64,000 bases of DNA from Amblyornis subalaris (GCA_018881555.1 JACAXG010000068.1:1454198-1518197); one strand, 5' to 3'. Counted from the stretch's first letter, positions 34,001 through 47,040 are shown. Program-made: numbers and translations. The notes: generated by a model not told the origin, from the sequence alone.

Positions 34001-34860
34001 GATGCTGCTTTGCAGGGTTTCAAGGTCTCAGCTNATTTGTTGGGTTTTTAACTCAACCTGCCTTTGACACCACAAGCGCGGGAGCTGAGAAATCACCTTG
34101 GAAATATCTTTATTGCTGCTCTTTAGGGCTGAAGTGGTGAGTGTAAGGGTTAATTGTGCATCCATACAATGGAAGAGGAGGTTGAGCTGCCTGGGACAGG
34201 GCAGAGGGGGAAGATTTAAATTTTGCTGAAACTGAGTGGTTTTACAATTCCAGGCAATGGTTTGTTCATGTTCCCCTCCAGGTGTGGAGCTTCTTTGGTT
34301 CCCAGTTCCCAGTATTTATACCTGTAGTTTTTATATATAAAATCTACTAATGGTAAAGTCAAGGAGCTCATCTCTTGGAATAAAGTAGGAAAATGGCTCT
34401 TTTTAATGCAAATTCTGAATTGGGCCTGTGCTGCCTGGGGTGGGAGGATGATATTACACTCTTCCCTTCAAGGACTGTGCCACAGGATATTTTCTTTCTC
34501 CCTGTGGGACTTCTCTCTGCTCTGTCCCAAGCTGGCAGAAGCTGCAGCATTCTCAGGCTGAACTTCCCTGCATGGGTGCCCCTGGGGCTCTGTGGGGACA
34601 AGAGTACTCCAAGATAACCAGAATTTCCCTGTCATTATTGAGTACTTTGGATTTTAAGCTCTGTGACTTTTGAGCCTCTTGGCTGTGATGAGGGTTTATT
34701 GGGGATAAAAGAATTGGAAAAAACCAGGGCTGCAGTTTCAGGTGTCGACTCCATCAGTTGTTATTCCTAAAGCCTACTTTAAACACACACGAGGACAACG
34801 TGTTTCTGTGTTCATGGAACTTCTTAATGTTGTTTTAAGATGCTTTTCAAGAGTGTGACA
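31067..34860. other. Unique non-coding sequence
   Basis: No gene or recognised transposon. It contains a perfect 10-bp hairpin of TCF/LEF-like motifs at 31750-31774. The plus-strand frame 31851-32258 (135 codons) and its antisense shadows have no domain. Several N calls cluster between 32,840 and 33,290. Confidence 0.5.
31750..31774. promoter_or_regulatory. Palindromic pair of TCF/LEF-type motifs (hairpin)
   Basis: The left arm CTTTGATTTT (31750-31759) and right arm AAAATCAAAG (31765-31774) are perfect reverse complements around a 5-nt loop. Each arm carries the CTTTGAT / ATCAAAG core recognised by TCF/LEF HMG-box factors. The sequence arrangement is certain; regulatory function is inferred. 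Confidence 0.35.
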
Positions 34861-34879
34861 GTAGATATATTTTATTAAA

Positions 34880-35065
34880 TATGTGTGGCAAATACCCTGT
34901 GATTTACACATTGCTATCAAACATCAATATGCAGAGGAAAATTAATTACTGCACACAGCACTCACAGGCAAAGGCAGGGCACTTTCTTGATAATTACAGT
35001 ATCACTGCAGAGTAAATATATTGGTCTTCATCTGACAATATAATTTATAACATTTATGGAGCAGT
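34880..35065. other. Candidate conserved non-coding element
   Basis: This AT-rich unique stretch contains AAATTAATTACTGC (TAATTA at 34943-34948), GATAATTACAGTATC and CAATATAATTTATAAC. It lies in a 2.6-kb interval without any N call. The call is based on texture and homeodomain-type cores only. Confidence 0.25.
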
Positions 35066-36430
35066 TTGAGTGCTGCACTTTGTTCCCAGAAGGATTTTCT
35101 GGGTGGTGCTGAGCAGCTGTAGCTCCCCATAGCTGGCACTGGAGCTGTTTGCTCAGCGCCCCTGGAAATCACACCAGCAGTACCTGCAGTTTGTGTGCTT
35201 CTCTTTGATTGATGAGCTGCTGAATTCTGGGAGTTGGGGATAAAGCAGATTTGCTTTTTTTTTTATAAAACTCCCTGCTCAACTAAGACAGAAAGAGGGA
35301 GAAACCCAGAAGTAAAGATTCTCCAGTGCAAACTTGTGGTGCCAGGTTTTTTGACAGGCGAGTCACGAAAGTCATAAATTTGAACGTTGTGGCAAAACCT
35401 CTGCTGAGGGCACACAGCTTTAGCCTTTCTGTTCTGACAGGATGTGCTGTGAGGATTAAATATTAAATGTGTCACTGAAGGAACAAAGTCTCTCTCTCCG
35501 TTTTGGTTTTCCGCACTCTCTTTCCTGGCTGAGGCAGTGTCCAGTTTTGCAGCTCCTGAAGATTTTACCACCCTGTCCACTTGGTGGTCATCAGCCTTTG
35601 GCCATCAAAGCAATCGCTTGGTGATTGCTTCAGTGCTTAGAACACAAGAAAATAGGGAGGTAAAAAGATTCCCAACAAATGGGACCTTACTTCTGCCTTT
35701 CCAGTGGCTCCTGTGTCTCTGGATTGGTGACCAAAGCATGAGTCAGTCGTGGACAAACTTCCACATTTCATAATGGGGATGCTTGGGGGACTTACTTCGG
35801 TTTTAATTTCTCTGCTTTTATAACTTTTCTGCTGCTGTTTGTCAGAGGCATTACTTAAACAACAAAAATTTCTCAAACCAGCCAAACAACCAATCAATCC
35901 TCCACAAACCACCCCAAACCACACTTTATATGCTTTGTTGGTCAGATCTGTGAAACTTTAAAGTCATGGTACTATTAATTAACGCTATTAAGATTATATT
36001 GTGCCATCATATTTAAAGCTAAGCCTCAGGTAATAGTTAATGGTGCTGCAAAGTATATTAGTAAAATTACTTGTAGCAATTAAGGGAGAAATGAAGGAGT
36101 AGGAGAGAAGTTTGGAGTGGAGAAATGGGAGTGCAGCCCAGGGGGGCTCTGGCTGCTTGTCTCCATCCTCACCTGATCATGGGGGGCCACTTGGCTTGTG
36201 GAGCTGTGTGGGAGCATCCCCTGCTCCCCACTGCCTGTGCTGGGCTCTCGTGGGTGCACAGAGGCAGCTGAGTCACGGATTGACCCGTGCACGGAAAGGG
36301 AGAAAGGATGGATTTAATTCCCTCTTCATTTACTCAGCAGAATTAGTCATGGATCGTTTGCAAGGTTTTTGCTGCTGTAGAGGAGCAAAGACCTGAAGAT
36401 TGATTCCTGCCGCTGCTTTGCAGGAAGCAT
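35066..36430. other. Unique non-coding sequence with a further element-like stretch
   Basis: No gene is supported. An A/C-rich low-complexity tract occupies about 35851-35925. Just beyond it, 35960-36080 is element-like, with the palindrome TTAATTAA at 35975-35982. Frames near 36100-36400 are GC-rich chance frames. Confidence 0.4.
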
Positions 36431-36434
36431 CCTA

Positions 36435-36620
36435 AGGAGTTGTATTGTCAAAGTGCCACTAGATTTGGACATTTGCTGTTATTGACAACTTTTAGCATCA
36501 CGAATGACACGTATGAACTGAGACATGAAAGCAAATGGGACTTGGAGCAGCTGTCATTGCTCTATTTTGTGTCCATTCTTCCTTCTGTGCATGTAATTGG
36601 GTGCTCACTTACAGGTGATC
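36435..36620. other. Candidate conserved non-coding element
   Basis: This non-repetitive stretch includes TATTGACAACTTTTAGCATC, ATGAAAGCAAATGGGAC and GCATGTAATTGGGTGC. It is open for 61 codons on the plus strand but shows no domain and no splice context. Its balanced composition and lack of N calls suggest constraint, though only an alignment can show it. Confidence 0.25.
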
Positions 36621-39600
36621 ACTAAAATCAAAGGGGTTTTATCGACCGTATCAAGCTTCCCATCTTGCTNGTCTGTTTGTTTGTTTTATAGTAGATAGCT
36701 GTAATCAATTATGTAATATATAATTTATTGCGTGAGCTAAANGTGGAAATTTGCAAAGTGGAGATCAAAAGGCACATCTGTCCCATGCTGCTTCCTCTTG
36801 GTAAAGCTCAAAACATTCCCTCCCAGCCCTGTGATCATCTCTGTCCCTTACAAACATCCCTGCATGGGATCATCCTTCACATCTCCTGCTTTGGCTGTTG
36901 TAAAGAAGAAAAGGTGGTACCTGTATCGTGCTTTTCTTTCCCTGACTCCAAACTGTGGCACTAATCATATTCCTCTAATTAAATGCTAATAGAAAAGGTA
37001 AAATACTGCCTTTGGCTCTCTCTTTTGAGAGAGAAAAGGAGAATTGAATGGTATTTAATGGCTCNAGGTGCTGCATGGCCTCTTTGCAGTCCCAAGCCAT
37101 GCCCAGCACTGTGCTAAATACCAAACCCTCAGTGACTGCTGTATTTTACATTCCTTTTGGAAGCTTCCTCTCTGTATTTAAATGAATTTGATCTTTCCTC
37201 CTGATACAATAGGAGCAGTGAATAAAAGCAGGTCTCCCTGACAGTGCATGAATGTCTNTGCTTGCTGAATTTCCAAGCCATGTTTCTCTGTTCTGGCGTT
37301 GCTTGTTGGTATTTGTAGCTTCCTTAGATGTCTGGGTTTTTTGCTGGCTGCTTCAGGACAGACAGAAAAAACAACAAAAAGAAAGTTGTAAGNTGAATAA
37401 CAGCTGGAATTAATTGTAGTGGTCCGTCAACCCCTACTCAGCCTTAAAGGAGCATTGAGGGGAAAAGAAGCTGCAATGAACAGTTCAAATATGAATTAAT
37501 TCACAGTTTTAAATAAAAAATGCTTGGAAATTATTAATCATAATTATGACAGTGTTACCTTCTAAGTCAGCTTCTCAGTTGAAGTTTTAAGACAAGTTTG
37601 AAGACAAGCAAGCAACATTTCCCTCTTCCNCTTTAAAGAAAACAGAGGTTGCTTTTTTCATGGTCCCTACAAAAATACTGGTACTCAGACCGAAGTGTCT
37701 GAACTGTCCTCCAGTGTTTTCCTTTTGAACTGGAGAAATTGTCTGTGGCTTTATTTTGCTCTCAACTCCTCCCTGCCTGGGACTTGNGAAGCTGCTGAGA
37801 GCTCAGTTTATGGATAAAAGGCTTGAGCTGCGTTTCCTACAGTAATATTCCCCGAATTCTGATGGATCACCAAGGCTGGAATGGGGCTTCTGTGTAGGGC
37901 TGGTCCTACCAGCCTGGGAGGAGGTGGGAGCTCTGCATTACAGTTGGAAAACATTCTTTCACATCAAGCTGACTTGCAGCTTTGAGAACTCAGAGAAGTG
38001 ATTCTGAAATATCAAAATGTGTCATTTTGATTAAAAAGACTATCAAAACGGAGTCTGACAAGTCCTGTTTTAGAGGTTAAAAGAATTTCAGCTCTTCACT
38101 CTGATTTGGAATGCAAATATTTTCCTGTTTGAATTTTTTTCTGACCCAGAAATTTTGAACTTAATTCAACTTCTGTTATAGCCTGGCAAAAATCTCCAGT
38201 GCCTCTGATTCTTCTGTTCATTACAGAGAAATGCTACATGAAAAGGAGAATGGCTTTGGTTTATCCAAANGAGAAATTCTTCATCAAAGTTTGGTCTCAG
38301 AGCAAACAATCAATGTGAGGGCTTCCCAGTACAGATCTATTGCCTCTTTGAAAATGTAGTTAGACCCAAACCCATAATCCAGCTTGTGTTATCCTTGCAC
38401 TGCAGCAGCCTGGAAGAGCGTGGCTGTTCAGCAGGAGAGGAGCAGCAGATGGAGAGGCTCTGGGCTGTGTATTCAGTTGAGTCCTTGTCTGTCTTATGGC
38501 TTTTGGGCAAATAAATCACTTCTACTTTCTTCATTTGCAGAGTGCACATAATTGCACTTAACTCTGAAGAGTGCTTAGTGTACTGATCTTTCTGCAGACA
38601 TTTGCTCCTGCCGTACAAACAGAAAAGACAGCGATGTGCAAAGTCACATTTCATCTTGTTTTCCTTCAGCTTGTTAGTTTAGGGTGGAATTNAAAAGCTG
38701 CTTGGTGTAGTTTAGTTTTTATTCCCCCATATAAGCCCATGGCAGTTCTCGTGCCAACTTCATCCTGACTGAAGCTGAACTTTGCTTGTTAGAAATCTCC
38801 CACTCTTAATTTTCTTTAGTTACATAAGAAAAGAAAAAAAGTATTTAACAAGTAAAAAGTAGAAAATAGTTTCCTTTTGATGTTTCCAGTAGTATTATGT
38901 AATAATAGATTTTAAAAATGATGATTTCTCCACTTTTTTAGGGGCTGACTTGGGCAGTGGGTGTAGCAGAGGAAGGTCTGTGCATCAGGAAATTGCTGTC
39001 TGGGCATTTCAGCAGCTGATACAATATTCATGGCACTGGTGGAAACATCCATTGTACTTCCTGCAGTTAATNCAAGGAGCACGGGAAAGCTGGCCCGGGC
39101 AGAGCTTCCTCAGAGCCCCTGAGTTAACAGGAATTTGTCTGAGATCAGCAGAGAGATGGAAAAAATTATAGAGGGAGTGAATACAGAGATCGTTGCTTGC
39201 TCTGTGCTCTGCCCACATCTTGTGATGCTGCTCTTACTGGGTAGAATAAAGTTTGGGACAAGGCTTTTGTTGGGAAGGTTAGAAAAATGCCAGTTAGCNG
39301 TGTCTCTGAAAATGAATAAAGGATGTAAATTATATCATCCTGCCTCCATTCCTGCCCCACGTGCGGTATCACTATGGATGGAGGGGAAGGGCTTTTGGCT
39401 TTTGAATTCCAAGTGGCTGTTTTGATCGTGGGTAACCTCTGAAAGGCCCTGCCATCTGACAGCTCTCCTGTGGCCTGTGTGGGAATGATTTATTGCCTCC
39501 TATATNCTCTATTAAAAATAATCACCCCTGTTTAGTGCAATGTGTTCTGGCCTGCACTCAGTGCAGCACTGACCTGCGATTTTACCTCTGTGTATGTTTC

Positions 39601-42515
39601 TTTTTTTGCTTTTTCAAGTGCGTTCCACCTTAATTTCCTCCTGTTGCTGCTCCTGTGGATGGATGGCTGAGTGCAGCACAGGCACATTATGCTTGTGTCA
39701 CCTCCTGGAAGTCTGTGCCTGGGGTTGCCTTTGGTGCCTTCACTCAGCAGGTGAAAGTCTATTAAAGCTCTGGCCAGGGAGTTTCAGATGAATGTGTGAG
39801 GCTNTTTTTCCTCCAGGTGAAACAAAAGCCAGCTCAAGCAGTGAGAAAGGCATTTTTCCTTGTATGCAGGAGCTTAATGCAAACAAGTGGCTGNGTCGGG
39901 AGAGCCAGCAGGAATCATCAGTCTCGGGGAGGGGATGTGGGCTCAGTGAGCTGAGCTGANCTGAGCTGGACACGTAGCTTCAGTGTGGTGTGAGGTAGAA
40001 ATATGTCTGTAATGCACCANGGGAAGCTCCCTGCTGCAATTTGCAGTTTGTCATTTTTGTCTTGGATTATTTGGGAGAGGACTAGGCCAGACGCTGCTCA
40101 TTGCAGCCACTCCTGAGCTCTGAATTCCGTTCCAGAGCCCAACACAACCTTGTGTTTCAATGAAAACACTGTCCTGAGTGGAAATTCACTCCCTCACTAG
40201 CATCTCACCAGCTAAAAATCAAAAAGTTTCAGACCCAGAGAATGCCTGCTCTATATTCTACTTTCACTTCCAAGAATTTCCCTCTTTTCATGGCCAGTTT
40301 GGGCATTATGAGATCCATATGCTTATGTAGAGTGTCCAGAAGCTTTTAGGCTTGTGAGGAGGCACTCATGAGCTAAATTTGGAGCCATTAAACCACAGCT
40401 CTTCTCNTGAGAGAAATTTTCCCGAGACAAAAGTCGGATTTGATAAAGATGTTCGTGTTTGCATTGCAGCTTTNGTTCTCTGGGGGGTTATTTCATTAAC
40501 AGGTGACATTCACTGTGGATTTGGAAAGGTGATATTGAAAATGGAGGTAAAGGAAATAGGGCAGGTGTAACACTCCTGTACTGGATGGGAAGGAATCTGG
40601 CATCAAAAGGATGGGATACTAAAAGTGGGAAGGAGCTTGGTTGGGTTACAGTGAGANAGAGGAAGCAGCTCATGTTTGGAGTGTCCTCTATCTTTAATGA
40701 TGTTGGGTCCTTTCCTCTGATTTTGAGATATTAAATTGAGAGGAGCTGGTTCCTGAGGGGTCCAGAATTCTCTCTTTTCCTTCCCAGATGGTATTAAAGA
40801 ACTGTTGAGGTTAAATCGTGTCTCTAGAGAGCCTTAAGTCCCCCCTCCATCCCCAAAGCAGGGGCAGTTGGAGCAGGTTGTTCAGGGCCTTGCAGCTCAT
40901 TCCTGGTGGTTGCTGCCTTGCTCCTTGCCTCGGTTTTCCATCTTGCAGAAGTGCTGTATGGGCTGTAAGTTTTGTCAAATTGGTGGTCAAACCTGAAAAC
41001 AGATTTAAGCAAATCTATGGTAGTTGGGATGTTAATGAATGAAAGAGTGGGTGGGGGTCAGTCACACCTGGATGAAAATCTGGACCCAATTTATATTGGG
41101 AATCAAAGGCTATTTAAATGCTCTAACAGTAGTCAGAGTGGTTGTGATCCTAAAGGTCATCCTTCAGGGACATAGCAGAAAGTTCCCACAGAATTCCTGC
41201 TTTGTCTTCTCCGCCCTTCCCCTAATAAAGATTTCTTCAATAGCATCTCTGTAAAAAGAGGAAAGTTACATTTTAAATAATAATCAATTTTCAAATCTTT
41301 ATCTCCTTTAAAAGCATTGTCCAAATAAACCTGGATATTTCAGAGCTGTGACATTACTGAGGAGCTTTGGGTGCATTATCTCGGTAACCTTTGTGAGCTG
41401 TTGTGAACAGAGCAGCACAGATTCCCAGAGCAGCATTTGCAGCTCAGGAGGAGAGGATTAGGATGAGGACACAAATCACAGAGCTCCGACCCCTTACTCA
41501 AAATAGGTGGAGATATTTAAAGAGGAATTGGTAAACATAATAAATACTCAGAATAAATAAGGAGGGGAAGAGATTTCCCATCCTTTTTTTTACTACGAGG
41601 TATTAAATAACTGTTTCCTTGCGTGTCANTGCACATCCAAAGCATCTGAGAATGATTAACCCTCGCTGTCCCTGGTGGGTCAGAAGGCTCAGGAGTGCTT
41701 TCTGCAGCTGGCAAAGGCAGGTTCACACCTCTCACCTGCCAGATTTGACCTGAGAAAAAGCCCACAAGTGGCAGAAGTGCTGCACATCTGTAGATCCCCT
41801 CCTGGGTGTTATACAGCTACTTCCTACAAAAGCTGCTTCTGGTCTCCTGTCCCTCACTAGGATAAATAAGTTGGTGGTAGAGTCATTTTTATGGGCCAGA
41901 TGTGCCCAAACAGCTGGAGCTGCCTCGCTGCTGCTATGTCAATGCCCACTGATTGGGTTTTTTCCCTTTAATATTCCCATTATGGCATATTTTTAGCTTA
42001 ATTAGCAGCAGTGCTAATCTGCTTTTTTTTTTCCTTGGCATTTGGAGGCTGCAGCAGAGACACTGGGGAGGTAATGGGTCTCTTCCAAACCCAGCACAGT
42101 TGGCAGTACTGATTTGATGCTAAAAAGCCATGGAAACTAACTCTGTAAATAATGCCCTTTGCTTCTCAGGGCAGGCTTTTCCTCTTTTCCAGGTATTTTC
42201 TCAGTTGTACACAGCCAGTGCACTCCTGGAGTCAGGAACAGCAAAGTCAGCAGACTCCATCTTTGATAAAATAAACCTAAATCAAAGACACTGTTTTCCA
42301 TCATGATTTGTAGCAGTTATCTGTCACCCTTAGTGCCTTATTTCCAGCTGTGTCCAACACTCAATCCTTANGAGAAAAGGCAGTGCTCCTCCCAACAACA
42401 AGGTAATCCTTTTGATAAAATAATCCTGTCATGATCTGCTTCCTCCAAGTGCAAATTTGAGTGTGATTCTGTATTCTCCTGTCTATATACTATGAGAAAA
42501 AAATGACATTTATAC
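36621..42515. other. Unique non-coding sequence
   Basis: About 5.9 kb without a supported gene, RNA or recognised transposon. It contains a short GAGCT tandem repeat at 39948-39967 and scattered N calls. Frames are short, and most are shadowed on the opposite strand. Confidence 0.5.
39948..39967. repeat. GAGCT tandem repeat, four units
   Basis: Four consecutive 5-bp units are present, one with an N. It is too short to be anything but simple sequence. Confidence 0.8.
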
Positions 42516-42519
42516 CACT

Positions 42520-42710
42520 CTAGTTTGTCACAGTGTTAGGTGCAACCAATTATTTCAGCTGATGGATCTACTTAGTCTCTAGGAGCCGTAGCTCTTTGAT
42601 ATCTAGTGAGAGTATTTGCCACTTTCGGTGCTTTACATCTTCAAAGCACTGTATAAACACTTAATTTAGTACAAACCCCACTAGGGATGGTAAATGAAGG
42701 AGGAATGTGC
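42520..42710. other. Candidate ancient amniote repeat, possibly conserved
   Basis: The segment CAAAGCACTGTATAAACACT at 42642-42661 is followed by an ACCCC block and GGTAAATGAAGG. This resembles, in order, the shared 3' motif of very old amniote SINE/LINE families (AAAGCACTTTACAAACATTA, then a CCCC block, then GGTAAAT). The preceding 42540-42630 is unique and element-like. Such remnants are often constrained in birds. The match is from memory and partial. Confidence 0.3.
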
Positions 42711-42993
42711 AAACTTCCACNTAGAGGACTAAAAGGCCTTTCACGGAGTTGATGGAAAGTTACTGTTGCTTTACACAGTGTCTTATTTATGCCAGGGCTG
42801 GCTTGTACCTACATATTGCCTGCAAGGGATATTTTTTGTCAGATGACGAGATTAAANCCTCACCCACCCTCCGTCACCTTATTTGCAGCCATTCCTTGTA
42901 TCCATATAAAACACCAAACTTGCTCCCCTGTTAAAGTGGATATTCCAGCAAGGACATTTGCTGGCCCATGAAGTTCCAGCTGAACCAAGCAAA

Positions 42994-43056
42994 ACAGTTG
43001 GACTTGATGCTTTTTCAAAGGCTTTTTCTACCCTAAATGATTTCATGATTCTCTGA
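42994..43056 (+). mobile_element. Old CR1 LINE 3' tail
   Basis: CAGTTGGACTTGATGCTTTT, then TTTTTCTACCCTAAATGATT, then TCATGATTCTCTGA reproduce the CR1 terminal order (GTTGGACTTGATGATCTT, TTCCAACCTAAATGATT, CTATGATTCTATGA) with several substitutions. Only about 63 bp is recognisable. Orientation is plus. The divergence indicates an old insertion. Confidence 0.8.
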
Positions 43057-45520
43057 AAAGCCAAAGTTTCATCTTCAAAAATGTCACTGCTGATTTTGTA
43101 CCCAGTTTCAGTGTCCTGAGCGACCTTTGCCTGGTTTTGCCAGTACCAGGGTGTCTGGTTCATGATGTTCCAGACACCTGGAACTGCAGTTGCTGCTCTC
43201 CTGCTCCTGCTTGCTTTTCCTCTGCCTTCGATCAGTGTCCTTAGCCTTTTCTCAACATTGAGTCTGATCTACCCAAAAAAGTGTGTTTATTTTGGCTGTT
43301 GCTGTCATTACTGTTACCAAACAAATGGCAAGGCTTAGTAAAGGGGAAGGTGATGAGCGAGCTCAATTTGTTGCCATTAAAACTGCTGATTCCCAGCCAG
43401 TCATGGGGATTGGGAGTGTTAAACTCACACTGACCAGCTTCCAGAGAGTTTCTCTTATTTTGATCCACACGGAGACATGGAGAGAGGAGTTTGTCTTCCA
43501 AGGCCCAGGATACCTTTGTGTGGTGTTCTNTGCTGCGTTTTGCAGCTGATCACTTCGAGTTTTTCCTCTGCTACAGTAAATAGATACCTCTGGAGGCACA
43601 GTTAGGGATGGGGCTCTGGGGAGTGGTCACTGATGGCTCCCAGGGTTTGGTGTGAGCTGGGCTGCCCAGGGCTGGCACTGAGGGTCCTGTGAGCTGGAAC
43701 TNTCATCAGTGCCTCTCTGTCGCTGTCCAAAGGCAGCTCTGCCAGCTGCTGTGCACATCCAGCTCCCAGCACATCCAGCTGCACTTGAAATCAATGAGAG
43801 AGGCTCAGGGCAAGCAGCTTTGAGCCCATGCCCAACAGACACGATACACAGTGCTATATACCTTTTGCTTTATGGTATTTGATTCTCAGAGGTGTTTCCA
43901 TCCTCCTACAAGCGTTGGGTTTGTTGTGGTTTAGCCATTGGTGCCTCCAAGCAGCTGTTTCCCTGTGCTGTGCTCTGAATTCCTCATGGGCTTGTGGCAA
44001 AAACCTAACNCAGGTTACTTTGCTAATCTGTCTTTTGTAAATAACACTGCAAAAGAAGCAAACTTTATATTGGTGCATCCTTTCATTATTATGATAATAA
44101 ATTTCAATTTATAACTTACTAATGCTGTTCTCCATCTAACCTGCCCCCTGTTAGCAGTAACAAGTGGGAATCAGTGAGTGTGTGAGTTGCAGATGCTGGG
44201 CTGAACACTGGCAGAAAAACTACCTGGCAGCAACCCCTGTTTAGGGGCAAGGATCCTGCAAGGAGCTGCCTCTTCCCTCCTGTCCNNCTTCCCACTGCTG
44301 TAAACCATGATGGATACGTTGGGCTTTCATCGCTGTGATGTGCGAGGAGGAAGGTGAGAAGTGGGAATGCCTGGTAATTAAAAGCAGCAATTTGGCTGAC
44401 AGAGTTATCAGAAATACCAACCTGGCTGGTGGAGCAGAGAGAGGGGAGGAGGAGCTCAAATCTTGCTGTGCACCGGTGCTCTTTGATCTGGGCTGTGATT
44501 CACAGCAGCCCAGTCCTGCTGCAGGTGGCATCGGATAAGAGGATGGATTCCCTGGATAGATTTTGCTGGCACTCTGAAGCAATTAGCTTTTGCTTGTTTG
44601 TAAAGTGAACATAACCAGGTACTCCCCCTCTTCCCAAAAAAAGGGGTTTGAGACATCTCCATCTCCCGAATGGATTAATTACGGTTTCATCTCCCTCCTG
44701 GATCAATTATAGAAGTCTGTGCTACTGGGTTTGCTAGGGGGGCTTCTTGTTCCCTTTCTCTCTTTTGTCTTTTCTCCCCTGAAAGGTGCTCTCGAACTGA
44801 AATCCCTCNTAATAGGTGTAAAAAAGTTCAGAAACTCTGTAACATTAAAATGAGACCCAGACAGTTTTAGTTCAAGGTCCTTGCTGGCATGTGATGGCAT
44901 TCCTGAAGGGAGAGGAGGAATGGGGCACGACACAAGGGTACCTGGGGAAAGGAGAGCTGCCCTTGAGGGCTGGGATGCTGCACATCCTGCTCAGGGATAC
45001 ACCATTATTTTCCACACTCTTACGGAGTACAAATGTGTGTGGCTGCTTTTCTGCTTTGTCCTAACTTTGTGCTAAATGACCCCTGCAAGGAATAATGGTG
45101 TGCATGCATCAGGAGCTGCAGCTGGGCCCCTGCAGCAGGAGCAGGAAGCTGCTCTGGCTCTGTAGGGCAGGAGGGGCAGGTATGGCAGTGCTTGGGAAGG
45201 CAAACCTACAATCTCGTGCTAAAGCCTCACCTGAACAGGTATTTTCTTGCTTGGGATCCNCTGGACACAGCCTGGGAGGCAGAGGAGAGTTCCCGGTTGG
45301 GGGAGAGGTGTGCTGCTCCATCAGGGATCAGCTCCTGGGGCTGGAGGCAGGCTCCTGCTGCAGCTCATAAAATGCACATTTTAAGTACACCTCCTTTCTC
45401 TGTGAAGGAATTCATAGGTGAAGAGAGGCGACAGTTCAGGCTACTTTCTCATGTGCTTTGTCCTTATTTTGTACGTTTTTCAAGGCACATCCAAGGACCC
45501 TTCTGCAGAGTCCCCCGGGG
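43057..45520. other. Unique non-coding sequence
   Basis: No gene is supported. TTGTTGTGGTTTAGCC at 43921-43936 resembles an avian LTR end, but no LTR follows. The longest open frame of the window (45192-45743, 183 codons, plus) starts here. It contains an N and has no recognised domain, so it is treated as chance. Confidence 0.45.
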
Positions 45521-45524
45521 AAGC

Positions 45525-45690
45525 ATTGGGATTGCATTTGGAGCCATCGCTTACCCGAGTTCTTACCTCCAGCAATTAGTTCAACAAATCAGCTTTCTCA
45601 AGATCCTCAGCCATTTGCTGCCTCACAGTGTAATTGTGCGTGACTGTTCCTCATTAGACAGCAATATTTACCTCCAGGGAATGAGGATTT
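45525..45690. other. Candidate conserved non-coding element
   Basis: This unique, balanced-composition stretch includes CCAGCAATTAGTTCAACAAA and CACAGTGTAATTGTGCGTGA. It lies within a 2.6-kb interval lacking N calls (45261-47896). An open frame crosses it without any domain. Confidence 0.25.
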
Positions 45691-47040
45691 CAGCCTGGGA
45701 TGAATCAAACCCTGGCAAATGTCACCGCTTTTGTCAGGACTGAAATAAATGAGCCGGCTTCGAGCACCTGGATCTTGTGTCACTGGGTGCCAGTGGGGGG
45801 AGGCAGGGAAGCTTTGGCAGAGCTGATGCTTGGAAACCTCTTTCCTTTCTGGTGGAGCAGGAATTCAGAACCTGAGCAGCGCTGGGGAGCGTTTGATCGT
45901 GCCCGGTTGGGTTGCACTGGGGACCAATTGGCAGGGAAGTCTTATTCCTACCAATGCTGCATAGGCTGCCAAACTTGTTAGCAGTTGTGTTTTAGGATAT
46001 GCACATCTGTGGTGCTGACTGGGATCCAAGCTATTAGCCTATTTGTGCAGGAATGCGAGAGGTAAATTCCAGCTCTAAGCCTGAAGGTCACAGTTCTCCC
46101 TTAGGTTCATCTCTGCAGGGGAAGGTGGAGGCTGCCCTGTGTTTAGGGTTTTGACAGAACGGGGGAAAAGCCCTGCTTTGCTTACTCTATCATGTATTAC
46201 ATTATCATTTTATTTATCTTCTGCTGCATTCATGCAAATCTGTTCCAGGCAGTGGGTTCTCATCTCCAGGGTCCAAGCACAAGAAGCTAATGAACCGTTT
46301 GAACTCCAGTAACCACTGATCTCTGCAAGCTGGATAACCCAGGCTGCAGCTGCCGGAGCTCCCCTGGGTGCTGCAGAGGGATGGCAGGGAGAGGAGGAAT
46401 GGGTGAGTTCAGAGAAGTAAACTGGCCTGAGATTGTTTTTTTGTTTGGTTGTGGTTTTTTTCTTCTTTTTTATTTATTTTACCAAGAGTTCAAACTTAAA
46501 AGTTGCTGCCCTCCATCAAAGCAGAAAGAAGGAGAAGCAGAAGGTCTCAGTGTAGGTCATTTGACCCAACAAAGGGAGTTTTGTCTTTTGGGCTTGGAGG
46601 GTTTTATCTGGAGATGTTAGAAAATGACCAAGGCTGCCTGTTGATAGCTCGAGTTTTTCTCTGGATATGGTTCAAGGATAGATAAAGGATTGGAGTCTCT
46701 ATGCTTCAGCTCCCTGCACCTGTGTGCTCCTGAGCATGCCTGGTGTTGGTATCAGGCAAGCAGAACCACAGTTTTCTAACGCCCCAACTTGTGTTCAGAA
46801 ATGACTGCAGTTCTCATGTCATTCTCTTCTGCCTGTTCTACATTATCAGTATTAAACAGTAAATGGATTTTTCCTAGTGGACTGTAGGTTTCCAAGCGTA
46901 GAAAAGAGCAGACAGGTATTTCTGTTAGGATGCTGAGTGGCTCAGCCTGTCCTCCTCAGGGGTAGTACTCAGGTCAGTAAAAAACTTTAATTCTGCTGTG
47001 GTTATGAACTAAAAGTAGTGAAAACACTATTTATAAGAGC
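45691..47040. other. Unique non-coding sequence
   Basis: No gene or recognisable transposon. A T-rich tract lies near 46435-46480. Nothing else stands out. Confidence 0.5.

Noticed and set aside
39948..39967. GAGCT repeats as an immunoglobulin switch-like sequence
   Set aside because: Only four units are present, without the kilobase-scale array or immunoglobulin genes.
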